Positions 11,690-23,334 of a DNA stretch of 64,000 nt are shown here, piece after piece. Each line of letters begins with the position of its first letter. The stretch's first letter is position 1. Made by a program: the position numbers and the translations under genes. This DNA comes from Antilocapra americana (taxonomy: Eukaryota; Chordata; Mammalia; Artiodactyla; Antilocapridae), in contig ML660201.1 in assembly GCA_007570785.1 (NCBI GenBank), forward strand, positions 33,665,840 to 33,729,839. Reading direction: 5' to 3'. The notes under the pieces are model-generated. The model had not been told where the DNA came from, made no database searches, and was given only the letters and a program-made list of their open reading frames with translations.

Positions 11690-14194
11690 TTTCGGATGCT
11701 CCCACCATACCCTGTATGAAATTATTAGAGACCAACCCAGCAACATCGCAGAGGTAGGATTCTGTCTTCTCTAGTTAGGACTCTTCAGTTACAAAAGAAT
11801 CCTAAGTCAGTGGTTACATCTTGGGTTGAAGATTACGTCAGGGATTTTATCATAAGGGATTCAGGATACAGGCCCGAGTGGATTTTTTTTCCCAGTTCAT
11901 CAGAGATGGAAAGCGTATTCAGACTATGTTAGCCCCTTAAAGCATCCTAAATACCTTGGATATCACAATTTAGACCCTGTTTCTGTCATCTGCCATGCTA
12001 ATGAACAGGTCATTTCACCCATAAGAATCTGTTTTCGTTTCCCTGGTGCTAATTAACAAATGGTGGTTGTTGTTTAAGCTCACCTAAGAGAAATGTGCTT
12101 ATGGTAGCTCCCCTTACCTTATGAACCTTTCCAGTGTGGTGTAACTGGTCTTCCTGAGTCTGTGTATTCTTGGTAGCATGTTAGCAGACAACCCTAAAAT
12201 TAAGGCTAACCTACCTGGCACATATGTGATATTGCTTTGATTGTGCAGATAATTTAAAGTAAATTACAGTCACATAGCACTGACTCTCCCCAAGGCCAAA
12301 GGAATGATGTTCCAGGAGTGTTGTTGATAAAGTCTAGACATGTCCCAGCTGTCAGTCTTTCCCTTTCTACACTCCAGTCAAGTCAGGATCCGGTGATCTC
12401 CGGTCTGCAGGTTGCGGAACTGCTGTAGTAGCTTGTTAACTGTTGTAACGTTAGCAAAGAGACAGGAAAAATGTGACCAGTGGGTTAGCTAGGCCCAACT
12501 GGGGCCAGCGTATCTTGTAGTTCTTCAGTGATATAGATGTTTTCCCCACATTGTGTCTGCAGGCGCTGGAGTTGGAGGTTAGAGTAGGGGAGGTAGAGGC
12601 TTTAGACTCATGGGGCAAGGCTGCCTAGGGCAGATGGCCTGTACACTGGAAGAAGGCTGTCGGAGACCACTGACAGAGTCAGCCAGGAGGAGTGGCTACA
12701 TTCTTTCAAGAAGACCTCCCGTGACTCGGGCAGCTTGGGGCCCCTGGATCACACCGAATACACATGAAGGAATCACATCAGAGATACCTGTTCTTTGTAT
12801 AATCCAACCATGTCAGTAAGCTTTTCCTACAGTGATGCCATATAGCCAGGCACCCCTGTCCGAAGTGACCTGTAACAACAGTCATTTCTCCTTGATCATG
12901 TCAGTTTCTGTAAGGTGGGTTGGTATCATGCTTCAAGGTGTGAACTGCACTATGTTTGTGAGCCTGTGATTGACTTCAGATCTCCCATGTATTTAATCTG
13001 GTCCCCACGCTGAAGGGGCGGCCCCTCTCTGGGGAAAGTTTTCCTCCTGGCTGTGAATAGAATGCAGGAGAGCAAACCACTTTATGTCATGCCTGCTAAT
13101 ATCCTAGTGGCTCAGGCGAGTCACATGACCAGGCCCAACATCCTTGAGGCAGAGGAAGACTCTCTGAGGCGGTATACTAGAGAGGATGAATGTTTTGAAC
13201 CATCATCTCATCCGCCACAGGGCCGAGAAATAGGCACACGTCATCTTTACTATCATCTTCCTTATTCCAAGGACGAGAACAGAAAGCTCAGCAAAGAGGG
13301 TGTCTGTCTGCAGGTCAGGTCCATATTCTTGTCCACCACAAACATTGGCAAATCCTTTGATGAGGGAAAGAAGGCTGACCTAAGGACAAAAGAGAAGTTT
13401 TACAAAGAACAAAAAGCCAAGCCCTCGGAAACCAGAACTAGACGCTTCGAATAACTGAATGTTACTGAAAAATTATAGAGTTGAATTGAGATGTTTGTTG
13501 AGGGAGCCTTCCACGCAACAGGAAAAGGCTGTAGAACTCTGAGACGGGTAAAGTGATGCCCTCTCATATTTATAGCTCATCATGCCCAGACGCCTCGGAA
13601 ATCTGTTACATATGCCTGCTTTGATGTCCTCGTAGATCCCTTGTCTGGTGGTTAGCTGTCAGGAGTACATTTCCCTTGAGCAGTGCCTGGGGAAATGCAC
13701 TTAATTAGCAGGACTAAAGGGAACAAAATAGATGTCTCAAGGGAGTCTTTTCCTTACTCAGGAAAGAAGTTGCTTCCCCTCTTTGGGATTCTAGTTGCCC
13801 ATCAGTTTGTTGTGGAGGATGCTGCCTTTTCAAAGAGTAGTGTGTCTCAAAGTCTGCCTCACCGATCCCACTGAATCACGATGTAAAAGATTCTCTGGAA
13901 AGAGAGCATTCTATGATCAAGTGAATTTGGGAAAATTTAGGTTTACACATAAAATAGTGTGTATTAAGGACTTTTAAAGAGCCCTTAATATGCTAATATG
14001 CATAACAAGTATTGAAAAACAGGGAAGTTTGTAACCATTTTTTAAAATTATGTTTGACTAGAAACTGCTTTTTTTCCCAAGGAATACTAGTGCAGCGAAA
14101 GGTGTCCTAGGGAATTTATGGGGTAAATTCTGTTAAAATATATCAGGGTTTGGAGAAAAGTGCTAGTTAATTCATATTTTTTTAAATTATAAAA
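11690..14194. other. Long unique block, no gene seen
   Basis: About 2.5 kb with no young retroelement. The longest open frame is on the + strand with its first ATG at 13062 and stop at 13452-13454 (130 codons). It has no recognisable domain and is of a length expected several times by chance in 64 kb. The part around 13090-13200 looks like an old dispersed repeat. No splice-bounded exon was found. Confidence 0.4.
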
Positions 14195-14376
14195 CCAGCT
14201 TTACACAGCTGTGATTCACATATCATAAAATTTTCCTTTATATTTTTTAAATTTTAATTTATTGAAGTAGAATTGATTTACAATGTTGTATTAATTTCTG
14301 CTGTATAGCAAAGTGATTCAGATATATGTATATATATATATATATATACACACACATGCACACACACACACAGACA
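14195..14376 (-). mobile_element. L1M tip joined to ruminant-type L1 3' end, with TA/CA repeat
   Basis: AACCAGCTTTACACAGCTGT and TTCACATATCATAAAATTTT (old L1 3' tip) pass directly into TTTATTGAAGTAGAATTGAT and TTTCTGCTGTATAGCAAAGT (ruminant L1 3' end, antisense). The tract ends in (TA)n(CA)n at 14325-14374. The same junction recurs at 15345-15440. Confidence 0.65.
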
Positions 14377-15119
14377 CATTCTTCGCCTATATCTTCAACA
14401 GGCTAGTTTAAACAAGTCATTTCCACTAAAAGTTACATCACCTTATGAGCCTGAGTAATAAAATCATTTTCCCTCAAAAGAATCTCACAGTGGTAAAGTA
14501 TGTGAGAAAAAGAGGAGAAAATATTGAATGAAACAAGTATTGGCCTCATCGGTGTTTCTTCCTTTTAGGTTAAAGAATCCTAATTCCTTTGTTGCAACAG
14601 TGTGGTAAGCTGTGTTTCTGCCTGGCCATCTCTTCTGAGAGATTTCAGGGCATCGTTTCATTCTTGGCTCTTTTAGGAGCACATGCTTCCTGTCTTCTTG
14701 AATAAATCTCCATTGTCCCTTCTTCAGTGACATTTCTAAGCAAACTCCCTTCCCCTCACTTTCTTTTTGTTTGCTCACAGCCCCAAGCAATCAACAGCCC
14801 TGGAAAAGTTTTCCAATTCAGTTTTCTGTTGTTGATTCTGGGTGCCATGTTTTTGCAAGTGAAGACTCTCATAGCAATGCAGGTGACATCCCTGAATGTA
14901 TGTAGTTTCCTACTTCAACTGGTCTCTCTTCTTCTTAGCTTTCCATGGTAACTTCAAAGGGATCCTTCTTTCCCATCCACCCCCAACTTGGCACGAAAAA
15001 ATAAAGCCAGTGTTGGATTCTGTCTTCCACTTCATTCTCCAGTTCTAGACGTACCTGCTCCATCATATCTCTTTCCTTCTTTTCTTCCTCAGAAGGTCAA
15101 GGAAAACCTGAAACACTCT

Positions 15120-15315
15120 CCTCCACCTAAAATAGTAACAGTAGCTAACTCATTCCCCACAACAACCGCTTTAAGTAGGTAGTGCTATCAGACATGAATA
15201 CTGTTTACAGACATGAATACTGAGGCACAGAGAAGTTAAATAATTTGCAAAGGTCACACAGTAAGTGTCAGAGCTGAGATTTAACCTAATAGTCTGGCTA
15301 CAGAATCCTGGCCAT
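15120..15315 (-). repeat. MIR SINE with internal duplication
   Basis: Antisense MIR core GAGGCACAGAGAAGTTAAAT, AAAGGTCACACAGTAAGTGT and AGAGCTGAGATTTAACC. The segment CAGACATGAATACTG occurs twice in a row (15189-15203, 15210-15224). Confidence 0.8.
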
Positions 15316-15394
15316 CTATATTTTATTCTTTATTCCTATCAGTTTAAAACAAAACCAGCTTTATTGAACATGATTCACATATCATAAAAATTTT

Positions 15395-15595
15395 CCTTTT
15401 TAACTTTTTAAAGTTAAATTTATTGAAGTAGAGTTGATTTACAGTGTTGTGTTGATTTCTGCTGTGTGACTCATGTATACGTATACACACACACACATTG
15501 TTTTTCATATTCTTTTCCATTATAGCTTATCACAGCATGTTGACAATAGATCCTATGCTATACAGTAGGACGTTTTGTCTATCCAGGCTTTTCCT
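15395..15595 (-). mobile_element. Ruminant-type L1 3' end inserted at the L1M 3' tip
   Basis: AATTTATTGAAGTAGAGTTG, TTGATTTCTGCTGTGTGAC, TTTTCATATTCTTTTCCATT and CCTATGCTATACAGTAGGAC are antisense L1 3' UTR of the younger ruminant type. Old L1M sequence lies on both sides (15345-15390 and from 15596). Confidence 0.65.
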
Positions 15596-16405
15596 TTTTA
15601 AAAGGAACACTTTATTGAGTTCTAGTATAATCACAGAATTTCGCAACCAACACTAATATCTAACTCTAAAATACCCACAAACCCTGGTACTAGTTAGCAG
15701 TCATTCCTCATTGCCTGCTGCCCCCAGCCCCTGCTAATCACTTATCTGCTTCTTGGCTCTCAATTTGGCTGTTCTGGACATTTCATATAAATGGAATCAT
15801 GCAACTTTTTTTTTTTTTTAATGACTGGCTTCTTGCACTTAGCTTAATGTTTTCAAGATTCAGCCATGACATAGCATAGATCAGCATTTCTCTTCTTTTT
15901 ATGCTGAATAATATTCCATGGTATGAACTTAGCACATTTTGTCATTCCATTTGTCAGTTAATACATGTTTGAGTTGCTTCAACTTTTTGGCTGTTACGAA
16001 TGTAGCTGCCATGAAAATTGGTGTATATGTTTTTATGTGTACATACATTTTCATTTCCTTTAGATGTATGCTCAGGACTGGAATTCCTATGTCGTTTAAC
16101 TCTGTTTTAATATTTTGAGGAACTACCAAGCTATTAACCAAAGCAACTGGACCACTTTATAATCTCATTAAGAATGTATGAGGATTCCATTGTTTCTACA
16201 TCCTTAATAATACTTGTCTTTTTTGTTTTTTATCATAGACATTCTAGTATATGTGAAGTGATATCTCATTGTATACTTGTCTCTTAACCAAGACTGAGCA
16301 TTTTTTTCACCTCTTTTATCATCTTGGAGAAAATATCTGTTGAAAGCCTTGGCCATTTTCAAATTGGATTATTTGTCTTTTTGTTGTTCAGTTGTAAGGG
16401 TTATT

Positions 16406-16877
16406 TACACGCATACTTCATTATATTGTGCTTCACAGATACTGTATTTTTACAAATTAAAGGTCTATGGCAACTCTGCATTGAGCAAATCTGTCAGTGC
16501 CATTTTTCCAATAGCGTTTACTCAGTTCATGCCCCTCTGTCACATTTTGGTTATTTCTCATAATATTTCAAAATTTTATTATTGTTATATTTATTATGAT
16601 GATAGTGACTATTGATCTTTAATACTATGGATACTTTGATACTAACTCACTGAAGGCTTGGATGATGGTAGCAGTTTTTAGCATTACTTTTAAATTAAGT
16701 ATGTGCATTGCTTTTTAGATGTAATGGGTGTTGCACACTTAGACCATAGTACAATGTACAGAAAAACTTGTATATGCATTGGGAAACCAGAAAATGCATG
16801 TGGATCTCTTTATTGTTCTGTTTGCTTTATTGCTATAATTTGGAGCCGAACCTGCAAAATGTCTGAGTATACTTGTA
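16406..16877. mobile_element. Tigger1-type (pogo/mariner) non-autonomous DNA transposon
   Basis: Left end TACACGCATACTTCATTATA with TTGTGCTTCACAGATACTG. The interior includes TTTACAAATTAAAGGTCTAT, GCCATTTTTCCAATAGCG, ACTCACTGAAGGCTTGGATG and TATGCATTGGGAAACCAGAA. The right end GGAGCCGAACCTGCAAAATG-TCTGAGTATACTTGTA is the diverged inverted terminus. No transposase frame. It sits in L1M, so L1M is older. Confidence 0.85.
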
Positions 16878-17088
16878 TCCCTGGTGGCTCAGACTGTAAA
16901 GAATCTGCCTGCAATGCAGGAGACCTGGGTTTGATCCCTGGATTAGGAAGATCCCCTCGAGAAGGGAATGGCGATACACTCCAGTATTCTGGCCTGGAGA
17001 ATTCCAGGGACAGAGGAGCCTGAGGAGCTACAGTCCATGGGGTCCAAAGAGTTAGAAATGTCTGAGCAACTCACTTTCACTTCACTTT
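16878..17088 (+). mobile_element. Bov-tA SINE abutting the Tigger1 terminus
   Basis: TCCCTGGTGGCTCAGACTGT, GAATCTGCCTGCAATGCAGG, GGTTTGATCCCTGGATTAGG, CTACAGTCCATGGGGTCC and TTCACTTCACTTTT. It starts exactly where the Tigger1 right terminus ends. Confidence 0.92.
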
Positions 17089-17237
17089 TTATGCTTGTGT
17101 ATATTCTGGATATATATCTCTTATTGGATATATAACTGACAAATATTTTCTCTCATTCTGAGTTATCTTTTTGCTTTTTTGATAGAATGCTTTGAAGAAT
17201 AGAATTTCTTAATGTTTATGGTGTTCAGTTTATTTGG

Positions 17238-17269
17238 GCTTCTCGGGTGGCACTAGTGGTAAAGAAAGT
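17238..17269 (+). mobile_element. SINE head fragment (tRNA-derived)
   Basis: Only the tRNA-like head GGGCTTCTCGGGTGGCACTA and GTGGTAAAGAAA remains, embedded in L1M sequence. The short length limits certainty. Confidence 0.6.
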
Positions 17270-17999
17270 TGATCTGTTTTTTTCTTTTGTTGCTTGTATT
17301 GTTGGTTTTAATCCAAGAAACCACTCTCTAATCACAAGGTCATGAGGATTTCTGTTTTCTTCTAAGAGTTTTATCATTTTAGCTCTCACATTCGGTTCTC
17401 TTATTCATTTTGAGTTAATTTTTATATATAATATAAGAAAATGACCCCAAATCATTTTTTAGTATTTCTTGCAGGGCTGGTCTGCTAGTGAGAAATTTTC
17501 TCAGTATTCATCTATCTGGGAATATACCACTTTCTTTTTTTTTTTTTTGAAGGACAGTTCTGGTGGATCCTTTGTTGATAGTCTTTTTCTTTCAGTACTC
17601 TGAATATGCTTTTCTAGTGCTAATCTGACCTTCATGATTTCTGGTGAAAAAAATCAGCTCGCCATGTTATTATTGAGGATCTTTTGTATTTAAGGACTCA
17701 TTTTCTCAGCTGCTTTTGTTTTCTGACCTCTGACTTTTTTGTTGTGCCTAGGATTAGATATTTTTAGGTTTATCCAACTTGACATTTTTTAGGCTTCTTG
17801 AATGCATAGATAAATATTCATCAAATTTAGGGAGTATTTTAGTCATTTTTTTCTTCATACATTCTCTCTACTCCTTTCTTCTCCATCTCTCCTTCTAGGA
17901 TTCCTCTTATGTATATGTTGTTACACTTGATGGTGTTCTACAGGTCTCTGAAGCTGTACATTTTTCTACATTCTCTGTTGTCTTCATATTCCTCAGACT

Positions 18000-18885
18000 T
18001 GTTGGTTCAGTCGTGTCTGACTCTTTGCCACCCCATGAACTGAAGCACACTAGACTTCCCTGTCCATCACCAACTCCTGGAGCCTACTCAAACTCATGTC
18101 CATTGAGTCGGTGATTCCATCCCACCGTCTCATCCTCTGTCGTCCCCTTCTTCTCCTGCTTTCAATCTTTCCCAGAATCAGAGTCTTTTCCAATGAGTCA
18201 GTTCTTCGCATCAGGTGGCCAAAGTATTGGAGTTTCAGCTTCACCATCAGTCCTTCCAGTGAATATTCAGGACTGATTTCCTTTAGGGTTGACTTGTTTA
18301 ATCTCCTTGCAGTCCAAGGGACTCTCAAGAGCCTTCTTCCAGCACCACAGTTCAAAGTCATCAGTTCTATAGTGCTCAGCCTTTTTTATTGTCCAGCTCT
18401 CACATCCGTACATAACTACCAGGAAAACCATGACTTTGACTATATGAACCTTTTTAGGCAAAGTGATGTCTCTTTTAATACACTATCTAGGTTTGTCAGA
18501 GCTTTTCTTCCAAGGAGCAATCATCTTTTAATTTCATGGCTGCAGTCAGTATCTGCAGTGATTTTGGAATACCCCAAAATAAAGTCACTGTTTGCATTAT
18601 TTCCCCAACTATTTGCCATGAAGTGATGGGACCGGATGCCATGATCTTCCATTTTTGAATGTTGAATTTTAAGCCAGCTTTTTCACTCTCCTCTTTCATT
18701 TTCATCAAGAGGCTCTTTTGTTCCTCTTCACTTTCTGCCATAAGCTTGATGTTATTTGTGTATCTGAGGTTATTGATATTTCTCCCAGCAATCTTGCTTC
18801 CAACCTGTGATTCATGCAGCCTGGGTTTTACTCTGTGTGTAAGTTAAATAAGCAGGGTGACAATATACAGCCTTGATGTACTCTT
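18000..18885 (-). mobile_element. BovB LINE, 5'-truncated, dead RT
   Basis: Flanked by a perfect 11-base duplication TTCCTCAGACT (17989-17999, 18886-18896). The tail lacks the usual CAGTT array and begins GTTGGTTCAGTCGTGTC. Minus-strand frames 18050-18361, 18267-18461 and 18496-18741 are fragments of one RT frame. The active-site box near 18745-18760 reads YTNN instead of YADD, so catalysis is lost. Confidence 0.95.
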
Positions 18886-20076
18886 TTCCTCAGACTAGAT
18901 CATCTCAACTGGTCTATCTTCAAGTCCACTGATTGTTTCTTGCCAGTTCAGATTTGTTCCTCAACCTCTCTAGTAAAATTTTAACTTTAGTTATTATGCT
19001 TTTCAACTTAAGTATTTTAATTTGGATATTTTCATTGTTACTGTTTTGAGTTTTTTATTTCTATTTTTGAAATGCTTGTTTTTTATTGACATTCTATTTA
19101 GTTGACATGGTTCACATATTTTTATTTAGTACTTTAGATATGTTTTCCTTTAGTGCTTTGGGCGCATTTTGAATAATTTAAAGTGTGTTGGCCAGTAAAT
19201 CCAACGTTTGGGCTTCCTCACATAGAGTTTATACTGAATGTTCTTTCTCCTGTGTATGGACGATACTTTCCCATTTGTTTTCATGTCTCATAATTTGAAA
19301 TGAAATCTGCACATTTGAAATGATATGATACTGCACCTCTGGAAACCATATCTATTTTCCTCCCACCAAGTTTGTTGTTGTAGTGTGGTTCTCTGTTTAG
19401 TAACTTCCTTGGATAAATTCTGTCACATCTGTATTTGTTGTCATATGTGTCCACTGAGGTCTCAGTTCAGTCCCCTTAACAGCCCACTAATAACTGGACA
19501 AAGATATCCTTAAATACAGGTCAGTCTCCCCTTTGCCAACAGACTGTGTGTGCTGGTGAACATCATCAGCATGGACAGCTGATAATTCTGCATTAGCTTT
19601 CGCTTGCCACTTGTTCACAACATCAAGGTCAGCTAGAGGTGAGAGAGTCCTCTTACGTTTTTCATGGACATATGCAAAGTCTTTCATATGCCTTTGACTT
19701 TCTAGAGCTCCAGAAATCTGGAGCTCTACCAAGCCCCCTGTATTCATCTATCTAGCTATTCCTCCAAAGATTCTTAGCCAGCCTCTCATTTCCCCCGGTG
19801 GTGTTACTGGTTCAGGAACCTGCAGTGTCAAGCAACTGCTGCTAGATATTTCAGCCAACGCCCAGGAATAGGGCTCTTAGCACTGAGCCAGCTTTGGTTC
19901 AGGTCAGCTGACAAGGAGGCCTGTCTGGGGACTTTTCAGGGAACTTCCCACATTGGTTAAACAGTGACAAGTTTCTTGGGATAGAACACTTTGAGGGCTC
20001 CAAGCCCATCTTGCCAACCCTACAGTGGCTGCCAGGTTACTGTTTCTTAAGTTATCATTATTGTAAGACTGGTGCT

Positions 20077-20273
20077 AAAGAGTAGTAAAGAGTCTGCCTG
20101 CCAGTGCAGGAGACACAAGAGATGCAGGTTTGATCCAAGAGTTGAGAAGATCCCCTGGAGTCAGAAATCTCACTCCAGTATTCTTGCCTGGAAAATGCCA
20201 TCAACAGAGGAGTCTGGTGGGCTACAGTCCATGGGGCTGCAAAGTCAGACCGGGCTGAGCGACTGAGAACAAG
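20077..20273 (+). mobile_element. Bov-tA SINE in L1M
   Basis: GTAAAGAGTCTGCCTGCCAG, GGTTTGATCCAAGAGTTGAG, TACAGTCCATGGGGCTGC and GCTGAGCGACTGAGAACAA. A weak 6-base match GGTGCT flanks it (20071-20076, 20274-20279). Confidence 0.88.
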
Positions 20274-20799
20274 GGTGCTGGTTGTTAGGGCTACTGTAGA
20301 AATGAAGATAGAGGATGGAGAGACAGGAGGAGCATGAGAAGGATGGTAGTCAAAATGCTACAGAGCTTGTTTCTCTTACCAATATTTTGCTGGGAGGCTT
20401 TTCTTTGTTTGCTTCCTTTTTTCATCTAAAGTCTCCTCTGGCTGTTGCAAATCTTTGGTTAATTTCCAAAGTCTTGAAGTTAATTTTGACAATTTTTTTG
20501 CTAGTGTTCTTACTGCTTTTATGGAGAAATGGATTTTTGGAAGTCCTTACTCTGTCATTCTGGAATTTCTTTAGGCAATCCAGTTCAGTTTATGAACAGG
20601 AATTTATAAATCCTTAATAAGTACTCTGAAGACCTACTTATGAATGAAAGTAGAATTCTATAGGACTGTAAGTCATTTCTGCAGGAAAAAAAAAAATCAA
20701 GAAGTGATTTAAAATTTTTCTTGCTACCTCAAGTCCATCAAGAGGACATTTGTATCCAGCATGTGCTACAGCTGATTTAAGGAACATTTTTGGTGAATT

Positions 20800-21060
20800 A
20801 AATTTTCATGACTGGATAATGTTACTTTTATATGGATGTGCCCTGATTTTTTTTTAACTGATGAACATTTAGATTTTTTCCCAAGCTTTCACTATTGCAA
20901 ATAATGGTATAGGGCATATTATCAGGCACATATCTTTGTGTATATAAATCATTTGTCCAGATAAATCCACTGAAGTGGACTACTAGCTCAAAAAGTGTAT
21001 GTGTGTAAAAATCTTGATAGCTAGGGTAACATGCATTTTTAAATCTTTAGAGTTTATATT
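20800..21060 (-). mobile_element. Old L1M 3' fragment
   Basis: ACTGATGAACATTTAGATTT, CACTATTGCAAATAATGGTA, ATATCTTTGTGTATATAA and GATAAATCCACTGAAGTGGA follow the antisense L1M ORF2 3' end. Confidence 0.6.
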
Positions 21061-21306
21061 TTATATCTCACCCTAGTATTAGGAATATTTTTTCTTTATG
21101 GTTCTTTTTTTGTCCTGTATTTTGAAGAGGTCTAAATATGTACAGGATGTCTGAAATGTTGCGAAACAAGATAAATGATTTTAAATTATATGGTGACTAT
21201 ATTTTCAAATATGTTTCTCTCTACCCTCCTGACATCTTTTCAGATGAAATACCTCTAAATTTAGAGCACTGAAGCCAGCTGTGAATCTGAAAACTGGGTA
21301 GTGAAA

Positions 21307-21392
21307 TTTTGTGACACCCTGTAGATTGGCAAGTGGATAGTGAACCTTTTTCCCAACTTTTTTGACACCCTATAGATTGTCAAGTAGATATG
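21307..21392 (+). repeat. Two-copy local tandem duplication
   Basis: GACACCCTGTAGATTGGCAA (21313-21332) and GACACCCTATAGATTGTCAA (21364-21383) lie 51 bases apart, each preceded by a T-rich stretch. Confidence 0.7.
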
Positions 21393-22844
21393 TTATTTTA
21401 TCTTCATTTTATCTTATGTATACTTGGCACAAACTCAGAGGGCTAAAAACTTTCTTGATACTTGAAATCATAGTTTTTCAGTTGTTCCTATTGAATATTT
21501 TTCTCTTTCAAGTTAAGTTGTAACAGGATGACTCATGCCTCACCTTTATGGACTTGTTACCCAAACGACTCAGCATCTTAAATTATAATAATATACGTGC
21601 TCTTCTAGCTGGGTTAGATTAGAACATGATTGAAAGCAATGAAGTACAAGAAGAACCTGGCTGTTGCTTTTTTTTTCTTTTAAGTGTCTTGAGTTGTGAT
21701 CTACCGTTTTTCATTACATAATGGGAGAATGAAAATGATCTCTTGTTGACACTCTTTCATTCCTTAATGTTTACCTGGCTGCCTTTTGAAATTTTATTAC
21801 TCATCCTACCTCTGATGAGCAAAGCAGTAAAATGTGTTTTAGGCAAACGATGTGGAGATATTAATTGTCTTATTAGGAGAAAGCTGGTTCTTTTGCCAGT
21901 ACCCTCTTTGCACTAAGGGTCAGAAAATAAAAGTTGTCCTTTACTAATTCTCAGTTAAATTATAGGACAAATCCCATTACAGCAAATTCCAACAGAGCAG
22001 ACTCTTTATATGACAACAGGATTTCCTAATCTCAGACAATGGCCTGCTCATTGCAGGCAACAAAACCCTAACCCTAAATATGCACTAGTCTTCCATAATG
22101 GAATTGGACCTGCGGTTATGTTTGGAATCAGGATTATTCTTTGGGAATGGTGATTCTCCACACAGATGCAAGGAATATATGGCTTCATTTGCCTCTCCCT
22201 GAAATGTGCTATCAGCGAACCATAGCAACCTTGTAATAACATGATGAATTCTCCTAAGTATACAGGAGATTAGTAAAAGGTGCTCATCAGGACGTGATCC
22301 ACAACTCAAGCTCCACTAACATGTGGCAGCTGCCAATCTCTGCCCCCATTGAGGTCCCTGGCACTTAAATTGCTTTCAGGAAATAGCTGTTGAATAAAGA
22401 ATAGACTGGAAACAACTTTGACTTGTTTCCTTAATCTCCTAGGGGAAGAGGTCCATAGAGGCTTTTCAAGGATGCTGGATTTTAGTTGCACTGTAACAGG
22501 TCCAGTCTTTTATTAAAATCTGCTGGCTAAGGTCAGTAACCCCTCAGCATTCTCCGGCCAGCTCCACAGGTACAGAGCTGATGAAAGAGGATCGTTTTAT
22601 GGCGCCTGATCAGGTACTATTTGCAAAGCTGCTTTCAGTCCATCTGCAAAGGACCTTGGGGGTGACATGTCTGTAGAATGACAAACTGGATTCTTCACCC
22701 AAGATTTTAAAGAATTCAGTTCTGACTGCTGATGTCACCTCTGCCAAGATCAGGAACAACAACCACCCTGTTACTTCAATCACTATATAGAAATAAAAAT
22801 ACTACTGCTATTATGTGTACTGTTAATAATGATGATAGTAGTAC
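21393..22844. other. Unique sequence, no gene seen
   Basis: No repeat family or convincing frame. Two telomere-like hexamers (CCCTAACCCTAA) at about 22065-22077 are isolated and probably chance. Confidence 0.4.
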
Positions 22845-23300
22845 ATTGTTATATAGCACTTTTTATGTCCCAGACACTATTTGAAGACTTTAAATACCCA
22901 TATACTTTAAGGTATACTGGCTTCCCTTGTGGCTCAAATGGTAAAGCATATGCCTCCAATGAGGGAGACCCAGGTTCGATCCCTGGCTCAGGAAAATCCT
23001 CTGGAGAATGCAATGTCAACTCACTCCAGTACTCTTGACTGGAAAATCCCATGGACAGAGGAGCCTGGTAGGCTACAGTCCATGGGGTTGCAAAGAGTCG
23101 GGCACAACTGAGTGACTTCACTTCTTCACTTCATACTTTAAGGTACAAACTCTTGCCCCCGCTTTGCAAATGAGAAAACTGAGGTGCAGAGAGGTTGAGT
23201 ATTTAATCCAGGGCCCCACAGCTATTAAGAGGCAGAGCTGGACTTTCAACCTAGGCAGTTTAGCTCCGTAATTCATACACTTACCACTTTGTTTCAGTGC
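22845..23300 (-). repeat. MIR SINE split by Bov-tA
   Basis: The left part TATAGCACTTTTTATGTCCC-AGACACTATTTG and the right part GCAAATGAGAAAACTGAGGT, GCAGAGAGGTTGAGTATTTA, CAGCTATTAAGAGGCAGAGC are one antisense MIR interrupted at 22914. Confidence 0.8.
22915..23132 (+). mobile_element. Bov-tA SINE with 13-base target duplication
   Basis: Full-length copy bounded by ATACTTTAAGGTA at 22902-22914 and 23133-23145. Head GGCTTCCCTTGTGGCTCAAA, B-box region CAGGTTCGATCCCTGGCTCA, tail GCAAAGAGTCGGGCACAACT. Confidence 0.97.
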
Positions 23301-23334
23301 ACCTCATCTGCAAAATCTCTGGGTTTTGAAATAG

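Larger units (their letters stand above)
15345..20620 (-). mobile_element. Long L1M LINE relic riddled with younger insertions
   Basis: Antisense L1 running 3' to 5' along the + strand. The ORF2 3' end is at 15600-16395 (ATTTCATATAAATGGAATCA, GCTGAATAATATTCCATGGT, TTTGAGGAACTACCAAGCTA). ORF2 sequence resumes at 17089-17450 (CATTTTGAGTTAATTTTTAT). A 5'-region block at 17460-20620 includes TTGCAGGGCTGGTCTGCTAG, TTTCTTTCAGTACTCTGAAT and TACAGGTCTCTGAAGCTGTA. Some internal L1 sequence is missing between the ORF2 and 5' parts. No long frame survives. The nested insertions are listed separately. Confidence 0.75.

Noticed and set aside
13062..13454. 130-codon plus-strand open frame starting with ATG, the longest outside retroelements among those starting with ATG
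   Set aside because: By (61/64)^130 over some 6000 stop-to-stop intervals, several to about ten such frames are expected by chance in 64 kb. No domain, no splice context and no recognisable family.
20315..20617. 100-codon frame with a hydrophobic segment resembling a membrane helix
   Set aside because: It lies in the T-rich antisense 5' part of the L1M relic. Poly-T-rich DNA reads as Phe/Leu.
22063..22080. Telomere-like CCCTAACCCTAA
   Set aside because: Only two hexamers, isolated, with no array or subtelomeric repeat nearby.
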